NCBI GenBank assembly: GCA_900770275.1 | Contig: CAAGJS010000175.1 | Span: 1 to 42,433 of the forward strand | Direction: 5' to 3' | Length of the DNA stretch: 42,433 nt | Origin: Erysipelotrichaceae bacterium | GTDB lineage: Bacteria > Bacillota_I > Bacilli_A > Erysipelotrichales > Erysipelotrichaceae | In this document: positions 23,879 through 31,000 of the stretch, in pieces | Layout: each line of letters starts with the position of its first letter | How positions within the stretch are numbered: position 1 is the first letter of the stretch | Notes under the pieces: model-generated | Databases searched by the model: none | Seen by the model: the letters and a program-made list of their open reading frames with translations, nothing else | Told to the model about the DNA's origin: nothing | Program-made: the position numbers and the translations under genes

Positions 23879-24168
23879 GCGATCACCTGTTTCTTGCCGC
23901 CGCAGCGCCGGACGTTCTCCTGCACACGCCGCTGGGCAAGCTCCGGGCTGTATTCCCGGCGCTGGTTCTTGTCCAGCTTCCCGGTGTCACCCCTCTGCAA
24001 CTCCACATAGATGGTGTTCAGGCTTGCTCCGACGGAAACAGCGATCTCCATAGCACTCTTTTCGGAGAGATACATTTCGGAGATCCGCAGGCGGTCTTTG
24101 TATTTCAGCCGTGCCAATGCAATATCCTCCTCTCTATTGAACAGGTTGACGGCGGCTGTACGAACCAA
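23875..24168 (-). CDS. IS30-type helix-turn-helix protein, possible regulator
   Basis: The 97-residue protein has a helix-turn-helix region (KYKDRLRISEMYLSEKSAME then IAVSVGASLNTIYVELQRGD). Its second half (NTIYVELQRG...YSPELAQRRV) mirrors the N-terminus of the IS30 transposase encoded upstream (QAIYDEIKRG...YSPEMSMSIR). It thus resembles a stand-alone transposase DNA-binding domain. It is the first gene after the early promoter at 24280-24308, so it could bind the same inverted repeats and regulate early transcription or transposition. Role inferred. Confidence 0.65.
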   Translation of the reverse strand: MVRTAAVNLFNREEDIALARLKYKDRLRISEMYLSEKSAMEIAVSVGASLNTIYVELQRGDTGKLDKNQRREYSPELAQRRVQENVRRCGGKKQVIA

Positions 24169-24240
24169 CTCCCTTGCGGGGGCGCTTTCGCTTTCGGATC
24201 GATCTGTAATTTGCCGTCAAACCAGTCCTAAAAATGGAAA

Positions 24241-24321
24241 AAACTTGGAGAAAAGGTAGTGTACCTTTTTCCAAGTTTGATTATTGCATTTACATTTGCA
24301 AATGTCAAGTAGTAAACTTGG
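24241..24321. promoter_or_regulatory. AAACTTGG operator-like repeats flanking the early promoter
   Basis: On the plus strand AAACTTGG lies at 24241-24248, its complement CCAAGTTT at 24271-24278, and AAACTTGG again at 24314-24321. The first two form a near-perfect stem of about 20 bp around TACC (AAAAGGTAGTGTACCTTTT core). The last two flank the -10 and -35 boxes. A perfect 14-bp palindrome ACATTTGCAAATGT sits between them. The symmetry suggests repressor or transposase binding. Confidence 0.65.
24280..24308 (-). promoter_or_regulatory. Early promoter (sigma-A type)
   Basis: On the minus strand a consensus -35 TTGACA (24303-24308), a 17-bp spacer and a -10 AATAAT (24280-24285) drive the early operon that begins at 24168. 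The boxes are bracketed by AAACTTGG-type sites, so the promoter is probably repressed in lysogeny. Confidence 0.75.
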
Positions 24322-24357
24322 AAAATTTTTTACCAATTTTACGTCGCACGTGAAACA

Positions 24358-25392
24358 TCACGCGCAGCTATCCAGAAACACTTTGAATAGGTCGTTTGAG
24401 GTATGCCAGCCAAGCAGGAGGCGTGGATAATTGTTGATCCAGTCGATAGCCTCTTGCAGTTGCTTTTCAGTTACCGTTCGGAAGTCTGTTCCTTTCGGGA
24501 AGAACCAGCGTATCATTTGGTTCTGCTTTTCGTTGCTCCCGCGCTCTCCCGGGTATCTGGGATGGCAGTAGTAGACGGTGGTACGCTTTTCTCCAGGATG
24601 CAGGAAGCTGCGCTCCATGCCTTCAACGTCCGCGAACTCGTGGCCATTGTCCACAGTGATGCTTTTGAAAACCTCACGAAATCTATCTGTCCCCATTTCG
24701 GATTCCATCTTATCCAGCATATCAACGATGCTTGCGGCAGTCTGATCCGGCATAAAGTGCGCAATCTCCTGGCGGGTTACGCGCTCCGTCATAACGCCAG
24801 CGGTTTTCTTTGTACTTTTCTTTCCTTCTACGCTGTCCATTTCCCAATGGCCGGGTTCCTCCCGGTTGTTGACATACTCAGGCCGTTTTTCTATGCTGGT
24901 TCCGGCGGATGCCCGCTTTGCCTGGGAGCGCACCTTCTTGTAAGGCCGTTTCCGGTTTCCTTTGTACCGCAGGTCCTTATTCGTGAGGGGCCAAAGGTAT
25001 CCGTTGTCAATATAGCGGTAAAGCGTCTGCCTGGTGATCTTGCAGGAGAACGTGGTTTCCGGCGTCGTTCCCAGGAGGGCGCAAACGGCAGACGGAGAGT
25101 AGCCTTTATCGCCTATCATCTCAATGATCCAGGCGGCCATAGCATGGTCGTTTCCGATCTTCAATGGCTTTTCCCGGTTCTTATTACCTTGCTCCCGGAT
25201 AGACATACTCATTTCAGGAGAATATACCTTCACCGGGCGGAGTTCGCTATCCAGGATTTCAACCTGGCCGCGCTTGATTTCGTCGTAAATGGCCTGGTCG
25301 CTGCATCCGATCTTCCGGGCGATAGCAGGGGCCTTGTATCCCTGTTTCAGCATTTTTTCGATGGTCAGCATATCATTCCAGCTCAAGCGCAT
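24358..25392 (-). CDS. IS30-family DDE transposase, candidate phage integrase
   Basis: The 344-residue protein has the IS30 layout: an N-terminal helix-turn-helix (IEKMLKQGYKAPAIARKIGC, about 11-30), a second HTH region (KITRQTLYRYIDNGYLWPL, about 118), and a DDE catalytic core with GHWEMDSVEGKK (first Asp about 186), ITVDNGHEFAD (second Asp about 248) and ERGSNEKQNQMIRWFFPKGT (Glu about 287). The catalytic set is complete. No tyrosine or serine integrase is present, and the gene lies next to the repressor at the end of the early/late gene order, where integrases sit. It may integrate the phage by transposition, or be a resident IS. Confidence 0.93.
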   Translation of the reverse strand: MRLSWNDMLTIEKMLKQGYKAPAIARKIGCSDQAIYDEIKRGQVEILDSELRPVKVYSPEMSMSIREQGNKNREKPLKIGNDHAMAAWIIEMIGDKGYSPSAVCALLGTTPETTFSCKITRQTLYRYIDNGYLWPLTNKDLRYKGNRKRPYKKVRSQAKRASAGTSIEKRPEYVNNREEPGHWEMDSVEGKKSTKKTAGVMTERVTRQEIAHFMPDQTAASIVDMLDKMESEMGTDRFREVFKSITVDNGHEFADVEGMERSFLHPGEKRTTVYYCHPRYPGERGSNEKQNQMIRWFFPKGTDFRTVTEKQLQEAIDWINNYPRLLLGWHTSNDLFKVFLDSCA

Positions 25393-25424
25393 AACGATTC
25401 CTCCCTTATGCTTATGATGATTAA

Positions 25425-25454
25425 ATTTTACATAACATTTTGCCGCATAGTCAA
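25425..25454 (-). promoter_or_regulatory. Transposase promoter
   Basis: A minus-strand -35 TTGACT (25449-25454), an 18-bp spacer and a -10 TAAAAT (25425-25430) lie about 30 bases before the transposase ATG. A GATGATTA site (25416-25423) abuts the -10 box, suggesting repression by the adjacent XRE protein. Confidence 0.65.
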
Positions 25455-25480
25455 TCCGGCAGGTATTGTGCGTGATGCAA

Positions 25481-25511
25481 AAATCCCCCCTACATTTCGT
25501 AGAGGGGATTT
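25481..25511 (-). terminator. Intrinsic terminator after the XRE repressor gene
   Basis: On the minus strand an AAATCCCC(T)CTAC stem with a GAAAT loop and GTAG(G)GGGGATTT partner is followed by further T residues. The stop codon of the repressor gene lies at its edge. It separates repressor from transposase, which therefore has its own promoter. Confidence 0.75.
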
Positions 25512-25755
25512 ATTCTTTGCCCAGTAGCCATTCGACGGTAACGTGGAGCGCTTCCGCGAGAATGGGCAGCTCATAGTCAGGTACAATGCGCTTTCCGGTT
25601 TCCATCCTGCTGACCGCCATTTGTCCCACTTGCAAGCCTCGCAGTTGCAGTTGGACGGATAGCTCGTCCTGGCTGATGCCTGCCAGCTGCCGCGCCTCTC
25701 TGACGCGTGAACCGCACAAATTGAACCGTTCTCCGTCTATGGGTACTATCCGCAC
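25510..25755 (-). CDS. XRE-family repressor-like protein
   Basis: The 81-residue protein is a compact XRE DNA-binding domain: SRVREARQLAGISQDELSVQ then VGQMAVSRMETGKRIVPDYE and LPILAEALHVTVEWLLGKE. The GTG at 25755 is preferred because AGGA lies nine bases upstream; an ATG at 25803 is possible but unsupported. Only the DNA-binding half of a CI-type repressor is present, with no cleavage domain. It probably maintains lysogeny or controls the transposase. GATGATTA sites lie on both sides. Confidence 0.75.
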   Translation of the reverse strand: MRIVPIDGERFNLCGSRVREARQLAGISQDELSVQLQLRGLQVGQMAVSRMETGKRIVPDYELPILAEALHVTVEWLLGKE

Positions 25756-25771
25756 GAAAACACATCCTTTG

Positions 25772-25834
25772 TAATCATCTTTTGCATATTGACGATACCA
25801 CAAAGCGGTGATATTCTTATAAAAAAGATGATTA
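25772..25834. promoter_or_regulatory. GATGATTA operator-like sites upstream of the repressor
   Basis: An inverted copy (TAATCATC, 25772-25779) and a direct copy (GATGATTA, 25827-25834) lie upstream of the repressor start, and a third lies at the transposase promoter (25416-25423). The direct copies share a wider match, including AAA after the motif. A TATAAG-like -10 (25816-25821, minus strand) lies between them without a good -35. Confidence 0.4.
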
Positions 25835-25845
25835 AACAGGAAGCT

Positions 25846-25874
25846 ATTTCGACAAAAAACGCGGAATTTCGACA
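25846..25874. repeat. ATTTCGACA direct repeats
   Basis: ATTTCGACA occurs at 25846-25854 and 25866-25874, exactly 20 bp apart (two helical turns), in the short space between the endolysin stop and the repressor control region. The spacing suits a dimeric regulator but function is not shown. Confidence 0.35.
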
Positions 25875-25888
25875 GGTGGCAAGGGAAT

Positions 25889-26557
25889 TTACTTTTTCAG
25901 CAGCTCGTAAGTCCGATGCAGCATCGTGCAAAGCTGCTCGCGGGTAACGTTCTGACGAAGCATCAAGTCACCGCTACCGTTGCCGCGCAGGATGCCGTTC
26001 TCCACGGCCCATTCAACACCTTCCTTGTGGGAGGCGGAAGGATTGTTGTCCACGGGTTCTTCCTCCTTGTCATAATGCGGGCGGTAGGCACTAAGCACCT
26101 GCCAGCCATACCGAACACGCTGCTGGACCTGGCCGCCGTTGGCATCGTCCTCCAAGCCAGTGTTGCCCTCAATGGTAACGAAAGTTCCGTTTGCGCGGAT
26201 CTCTTTCAGGATGCCAACGTGTTCCGGCGTCGTTCTCTTCGTGTTAAACCGAAGGAACAGAAGATCGCCGGGGGCATAGTCGAATGTCACCAGTTGGCCG
26301 TGTGACCTGGCAAATTCCATCAGCATATAGCATGATGCGGTCTTTTTACCGCCATAGAACAGCCCATCGGCCTCGGCCTGGTGGAAGAGCCACCACTGGA
26401 ACACCATGCACCAGGGATATTTCCCGCCTGCCTTTCCGTCCCATACCTCCTGCCCATAATAGGCGGTGTTGTACTTGACATTGTTGGAACCGGCGGGAGA
26501 TTCCTTAACGCCCAGTTCTTTCCGTGCCAGGGCCAGCAGATCAAACGCCCGCGCCAT
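25889..26557 (-). CDS. Endolysin: CHAP peptidase/amidase with SLH-like tail
   Basis: The 222-residue protein has an N-terminal CHAP-like domain (about 1-160): KYPWCMVFQWWLFHQAEA with the catalytic Cys, TPEHVGILKEI with the His, and VTIEGNTG. A linker follows, then an S-layer-homology-like segment (about 178-220: KEGVEWAVENGILRGNGSGD then LRQNVTREQLCTMLHRTYEL) that should bind secondary wall polymers. It cuts peptidoglycan at the end of infection after the holin permits access. The start follows CGGAGG and overlaps the holin gene by 17 bases. Confidence 0.88.
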   Translation of the reverse strand: MARAFDLLALARKELGVKESPAGSNNVKYNTAYYGQEVWDGKAGGKYPWCMVFQWWLFHQAEADGLFYGGKKTASCYMLMEFARSHGQLVTFDYAPGDLLFLRFNTKRTTPEHVGILKEIRANGTFVTIEGNTGLEDDANGGQVQQRVRYGWQVLSAYRPHYDKEEEPVDNNPSASHKEGVEWAVENGILRGNGSGDLMLRQNVTREQLCTMLHRTYELLKK

Positions 26558-26756
26558 TGTCCTTTACCTCCGGGAGGCCGGCCACGCTGGTCAGCAGAGA
26601 CAGAACGCCGGACAGGGCGGAGGCGGATGCCACCATGACCCAGTTCACGTCGCCCAGGACGGCGGCGGTGCCGATGGTCGCAACGGCGGTCTGCGCAACG
26701 GTCTTGACCGCGCGGACAGCGGCGGCTTTCAACCACTTCTTCGCATAATTGCTCAT
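26541..26756 (-). CDS. Holin (r1t-like)
   Basis: The 71-residue protein has two hydrophobic stretches (KTVAQTAVATIGTAAVLGDV and WVMVASASALSGVLSLLTSV) and ends AGLPEVKDNGAGV. The VxSLLTSxAGLPEV ending is typical of r1t-type holins in Firmicutes phages. It forms membrane lesions that trigger lysis. The ATG follows GGAGGT and the endolysin start overlaps its end. Confidence 0.88.
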   Translation of the reverse strand: MSNYAKKWLKAAAVRAVKTVAQTAVATIGTAAVLGDVNWVMVASASALSGVLSLLTSVAGLPEVKDNGAGV

Positions 26757-26775
26757 GTCATACCTCCATGATCTT

Positions 26776-26796
26776 TTAGGACAGGAACTTCTTCAT
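26776..26796 (-). CDS. Micro-ORF before the holin (MKKFLS)
   Basis: A six-codon frame follows AAGGAG with good spacing and ends 20 bases before the holin ATG, in the gap between two lysis genes. It may be a leader peptide coupling holin translation, or a chance frame. Too short for family assignment. Confidence 0.3.
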   Translation of the reverse strand: MKKFLS

Positions 26797-26802
26797 ACCG
26801 GA

Positions 26803-27135
26803 TCACTCCTTCTCCGCCAGGGCGTCGCCCTTCACGATGAAGGTCTTGCCTCCGATGATGCACATAGCGAAGCCTGCGCCCATGTCGCAGTTGACCAGAT
26901 GGCCGTCCTTCACCTGCACCTTGTCCATCGTGACAGTGCCGGTATCAAGCAGGCCCCAGCCGGTGGCCGTTTCTGCGGTGTCGGCCTTGGTCGCCAGCAG
27001 CTCTTCTCCGGTGAACGTATTGCGGGTGGGGTCCAGGTGGAAACCGGCGCCAGCCTCCTTCAGGGCAGCGTTGGTCTCTTCCAGGGTGGCCTGACCGGCC
27101 GTGTACCTGCCGATGATATCATCATACTTGCGCAT
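26803..27135 (-). CDS. Hypothetical protein of the lysis region
   Basis: The 110-residue protein opens MRKYDDIIGRYTAGQATLEE, with a helical N-terminal part (assigning TNAALKEAGAGFHLDPTRN) and a beta-rich C-terminal half (GHLVNCDMGAGFAMCIIGGK). Similar proteins are common just upstream of holins in Clostridia phages, but no function is known. The start follows GAAAGGAG. Confidence 0.6.
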   Translation of the reverse strand: MRKYDDIIGRYTAGQATLEETNAALKEAGAGFHLDPTRNTFTGEELLATKADTAETATGWGLLDTGTVTMDKVQVKDGHLVNCDMGAGFAMCIIGGKTFIVKGDALAEKE

Positions 27136-27167
27136 TTAAGTTACTCCTTTCGATTTTTTGTGGCTGA

Positions 27168-27206
27168 TTACTTGCTGCCCTTCTTCTTGCCGCCGCACTT
27201 ACCCAT
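27168..27206 (-). CDS. Twelve-residue basic microprotein MGKCGGKKKGSK
   Basis: A 12-codon frame follows a perfect AAAGGAGGT site with eight bases of spacing and ends in TAA. The product is Gly/Lys-rich with one Cys. The quality of the ribosome site exceeds that of most genes here, so translation is likely despite the size. It lies between two lysis-region genes. Function unknown. Confidence 0.6.
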   Translation of the reverse strand: MGKCGGKKKGSK

Positions 27207-27243
27207 GACGCCAGACCTCCTTTCGAGTGATTTCAAGTCACTT

Positions 27244-27549
27244 TTATGTATGGACTTCCCAAGTCTGGACTTCGCTGTAAATCTTGTCGATAAACGAGTT
27301 TCCGCCCAGGGCTTTATAGGCTTTGTATGAATAGACGAAGTTCTCATACTCATACTGCCGGATGCAGTTCTCTTCGTGGTGCTTGTAGTATGTGTGCAGC
27401 ATCTCACTCCGCAGAAGGCATTTCTGCCCATCCCGGATGTCGTTCAGCCCAAGCACGCGGTTCCTGATCGGCTTTACGAACAGGCAGAGGCAGGCGGCAA
27501 TATTGGTGATGCACACGGCAGCCCCAGAAAGCAAGAGCAATTTATCCAC
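27244..27549 (-). CDS. Membrane-anchored lysis-region protein
   Basis: The 101-residue protein has an N-terminal hydrophobic segment (MDKLLLLSGAAVCITNIAAC then LCLFVKPIRN) and a cytoplasmic helical part (LRSEMLHTYYKHHEENCIRQ). The GLNDIRDGQKCLLRSEML block is frequent in small membrane proteins next to Firmicutes phage holins. The start is GTG at 27549 after AAAGGTGGTG. It might assist or delay lysis. Role unknown. Confidence 0.65.
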   Translation of the reverse strand: MDKLLLLSGAAVCITNIAACLCLFVKPIRNRVLGLNDIRDGQKCLLRSEMLHTYYKHHEENCIRQYEYENFVYSYKAYKALGGNSFIDKIYSEVQTWEVHT

Positions 27550-27642
27550 GTTTTCACCACCTTTGTTCCATATTTGCTTTCAGAATATCAAAGTACACTT
27601 TAGCATTTCACCCCCAGGGCGGGATTTTTTGGAGGGGAGATT
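27550..27642. promoter_or_regulatory. Divergent control region
   Basis: This 93-bp AT-rich gap separates the minus-strand lysis block from the plus-strand membrane gene. Weak TTGxxx and TATxxx elements occur on both strands, with no confident pair. GGAGGGG just before the plus-strand ATG is a clear ribosome site. Confidence 0.4.
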
Positions 27643-28029
27643 ATGAAAAAGAAAACACCAGCAATCCCAAGTCATGTTGTTGTTGATACGAGGACAGGTG
27701 AGGTAGTTGACACAAGGGGTGCTAACAAGAAAACAGACAGTGAGCTTCTAATAATCATCGTCAGTCAAACAATTATCGTTTCATGGCCTTTTGCTATATG
27801 GTCTGTTTTGAGCAGGATCGGGATCAATGAATTATTGATAGGAGTTTTATGTGTAATATCTTTGATACTTGCTTTTAAGGCTTTTCTTCATCTGCAAGAA
27901 ATGCGGAAGCAGTCGGAGTACGCAGAATATGATTCAAGGCAGGCCGAATTTTGGCAGAAAAAGTATATCGAAATTGCAAAGGAATACGAGAGATTGCAAA
28001 AAAGCATAGATGAAACCGGCGGGCGATAG
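27643..28029 (+). CDS. Lone plus-strand membrane protein (candidate moron)
   Basis: The 128-residue protein is the only convincing plus-strand gene. It has two hydrophobic segments (ELLIIIVSQTIIVSWPFAIW about 34-53 and ELLIGVLCVISLILAFKAFL about 63-82), then a charged coiled coil (EYDSRQAEFWQKKYIEIAKE). Base composition is clearly more AT-rich than its neighbours. Own ribosome site (GGAGGGG), own orientation and a terminator behind it are the hallmarks of a moron, expressed from the prophage. A role in superinfection exclusion or host defence is plausible but unproven. Confidence 0.8.
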   Translation: MKKKTPAIPSHVVVDTRTGEVVDTRGANKKTDSELLIIIVSQTIIVSWPFAIWSVLSRIGINELLIGVLCVISLILAFKAFLHLQEMRKQSEYAEYDSRQAEFWQKKYIEIAKEYERLQKSIDETGGR

Positions 28030-28041
28030 CCCGCCGGTTTC
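28012..28041. terminator. Bidirectional terminator
   Basis: A perfect 13-bp inverted repeat (GAAACCGGCGGGC with GCCCGCCGGTTTC, GATA loop) lies between the converging ends of the plus-strand gene and the 12-kb minus-strand gene. T-rich bases follow on the plus side. It can end both transcripts. Confidence 0.85.
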
Positions 28042-28047
28042 TATTTC

Positions 28048-31000
28048 TTACGGCTTATACCGTCGCCAGGGATTGTTTTTGTCGCTGTCATACTTCGAGT
28101 GGAAGAGCATATAGGCGTCCTCGTAGGAAAGGCCGTCCTCAATCATGATTTCCAGGATGCCGATAATATCGTCCTGATCTGCGCTTCCTTCTCCGGCGGC
28201 CTTGTCCGCCTGATTTGCAAGGTCAACCTGTGCCTGGAATTGAATCACATCGTTCGTGCCGACACTTCCATACTTATCAAAGTAACTCGTCGTGTCAGCG
28301 CCGATGTGCTTTAACGTCCGGTTTGTTGCCTGCTCCTTTGCCACTTCCTTTGCGGATTTCAGGATAGCAACCTTTTCCGCTTCGGTTTGCGCACCAGTGA
28401 GATTCTGCTCCACGTTCTCCCAGTAGATGCGGAGATAGTCTGTCTGGTACTCAACATACTGAACATCGGAAAGAGTGTGCGGGTTTCCGCCGCCGTCCTT
28501 GATGGTGCTTTGCATGACGCTCGGTAAAAACTCTGTGCTTCCCTCACGGTCGCACACAGCGTTCACAGCATCCTGCGCTCTTGTGGAAGTTCCAGCGTCC
28601 GCAGACTTCCGGTATTCCAGGATCATGTCAAGGACGATCTGGCGGGTGGCTCTGGTGGCCGTGGTTTCAGCGGCGTTCTTCGCCAGCTTGTAGTAGCGGG
28701 AGTAGAACGTGGTCATGTTGCTGTCCATCTTGTAGGTGATGGCCTTTTCCATGTCCTTCTGGTCGCTGTTCTTTGCGCGCTTCGACGCATCAGCCTTATC
28801 ATACAGCCAGTTCACCAGGTCCGTAGAATACTGGTTGTCCTTGACGTAGGTATTCTGAACGCCAAGCGTGAGGTCCACGTTTTCTTTGCCAACCGGGAAG
28901 AGTGCCTTCTGCGCCTTCCACCATCCGCCGAGAGTGGAGCTGAAGAAGTAATCCACAATCTGCGGGCTGACGTTGAATGCCTGGCCTACCCAGTACGCGA
29001 TCTTGGATGTGCGCTCCGTGTACTGGTCCTTCGGTTCGAGATTCTGCAATCCGGTGGAAACGATAGGGCGGCCAAGGAAGTCGCGGTTCGCGCTCATGTA
29101 GCCGACAACGCCGATGATGCCGAGACTTCCGGCGGCGCCAGAGGCGGATTCCATGAGGCCCTTTACGGGAGCCTGCGCAAGGTCGCTCAATACGCTGGGC
29201 AGGAAGTTGTCTGTGGCATACTCGTAGAATTCATCGAAGGCGTGCTCGTTTCCGCCGATGCCGTACTCCATGCAGGTTTCAAAGAAGGAGGAAAGCACGG
29301 CCAGCTCGCGAGGCTTCGGAATTGCGAAGTATTTGCCGTCTCCGATAGGAATGTTCCAGTAGCTATTCTTCGTATAGTTGGAAAGCTGCTGGTAGTCCTT
29401 CTCCTTATCATCGTCGCCATTATTCAGAGCATAGAACATGGCAGCCAGGGCAGCGCTCACGGCGATATAGGAAATCGTCCGGCTGCGGACAACCTTTGCG
29501 CGGTCCGCCTGCGGCGCATCCGCTGCGGTGATCCAGCGGCGGAACTTATCAAGGCCCTGCACGCTGGCATTGAAGAACGGGACAACCTTGTTGATCTGGC
29601 GGGAGATGTCTCCGCCGCGGCGGAAGTTTACCGTGATGTCGCAGGCCTCATAGAACGCCTCCTGCGGATTCATGCCAGATTGCCGCATGAGCTTATAGGT
29701 CGCAAATCTGGGGCCAAGCTCCACCGTGTCGCTGACGAAGGTAATCCAGTCCAGCGGATTGACGTCGAACTTCTTTTCTGCAAGGGCCTTTCTGGCCTTC
29801 TTTGCAAGATCACGGTCCGCCGTGTATGCGCTGGTCTTTCCGCCGCCCATAGCAAGGTATTCTTTGAACAGCAGATCCGCGCTGTCTCCCTTGATCTTGT
29901 TCACATAGGCGCTACCCATTGCGGCAAACACCTTTGCGGGGTTTCTGGTTTTGGAATAGGTGAAGAACGTTCCAAGGTCGCGGGGGAAGTTGGAGAACAG
30001 GGACCATAGGATATTGTTTCCCGTGATGTTGCCGGTCATGAACCGGCTTACAACGGCATAGGCATCCAGAATACCATCCATCTTCTTTGGAGACATATTC
30101 GTGATGGATTGCAGCATGAGCGGGTCGTTGATCTTCCAGAACTCTTGCTGTCCGCCCTTCAGGACAGTGATAACATCTCCGTGAGCCTTTCCTCTTCCAT
30201 ACTGAGCAAGCACATCGTCCAGGTTTCCAATGATTCCGGTAGCCTGGTCCTTGTCTACCTGGCGCATGGTGCTTCCTTCGATCCAGTCGGTAAGCTGCTC
30301 CTTGACGCCGGTCATATCGAACTCGCGCCTTACCATAGGCGTAGGAACCTTTTCGAGGAAGGATGCATCCGCGCCAAGGCGCTCCGCCTCGTCTGTGATT
30401 CTCCGCATGACATTGTTCCGAACACCGGCGTTTACCATCTTCACAAGGTTGTTGATGATGTTGTCAACAGGGTGAACGATGTCAAGGCCGCTGCCTCGCG
30501 CCTGCTTGATGGTGCTGTTCTGGTTTGCAAAGCCGCGCTTCGCGCCGATACCGCGTTTTTCCCGGCTTACCGCGCGGTTAAACGGCACATAGAACTTCCA
30601 CCGCTTTGCCCATTCATCAGCGGATTGCTTGGAAACGAGGCCGGTATCCACGCCCCAGGTTTTCAGGAAGTCCGCCTGGAACTGGTAGAGCCTCTCGGAA
30701 ATCTCTTTGAACTCCGGGTACTGCTGTTCAAGCTGCGCCTGCCGGTTCTGCATCCATGCGGTGCTGTTCTTCCGATCATCTGCAAAGATGCGCATACCTT
30801 CCGCAAGGCGCTCCGGACCGTGCTTCACGGCCAGGTATTCACCGAACAGTTTGTACTGCTGCTTGTTGTTCAGATCAAGCCCGTGGAGGGCAGCCTTCAA
30901 ACCGGGTCCCACATACCGCCCGTTGGCGTCCGTGAGGTCGCCGGTGATGATCTGTCCCGCAATGGCGTCACTGTACGCAGAGTTTGTGGCCAGCTTATAG

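Noticed and set aside
24358..25392. Transposase as a simple insertion sequence that landed in the phage
   Set aside because: Not excluded, but I found no pair of terminal inverted repeats tightly flanking the gene or short target duplications. Its own promoter, position next to the repressor and the absence of any other integrase make a phage function more likely.
27168..27431. 87-codon frame ending in the microprotein
   Set aside because: It overlaps the real membrane-protein gene (27244-27549); only the last 12 codons have a proper start and ribosome site.
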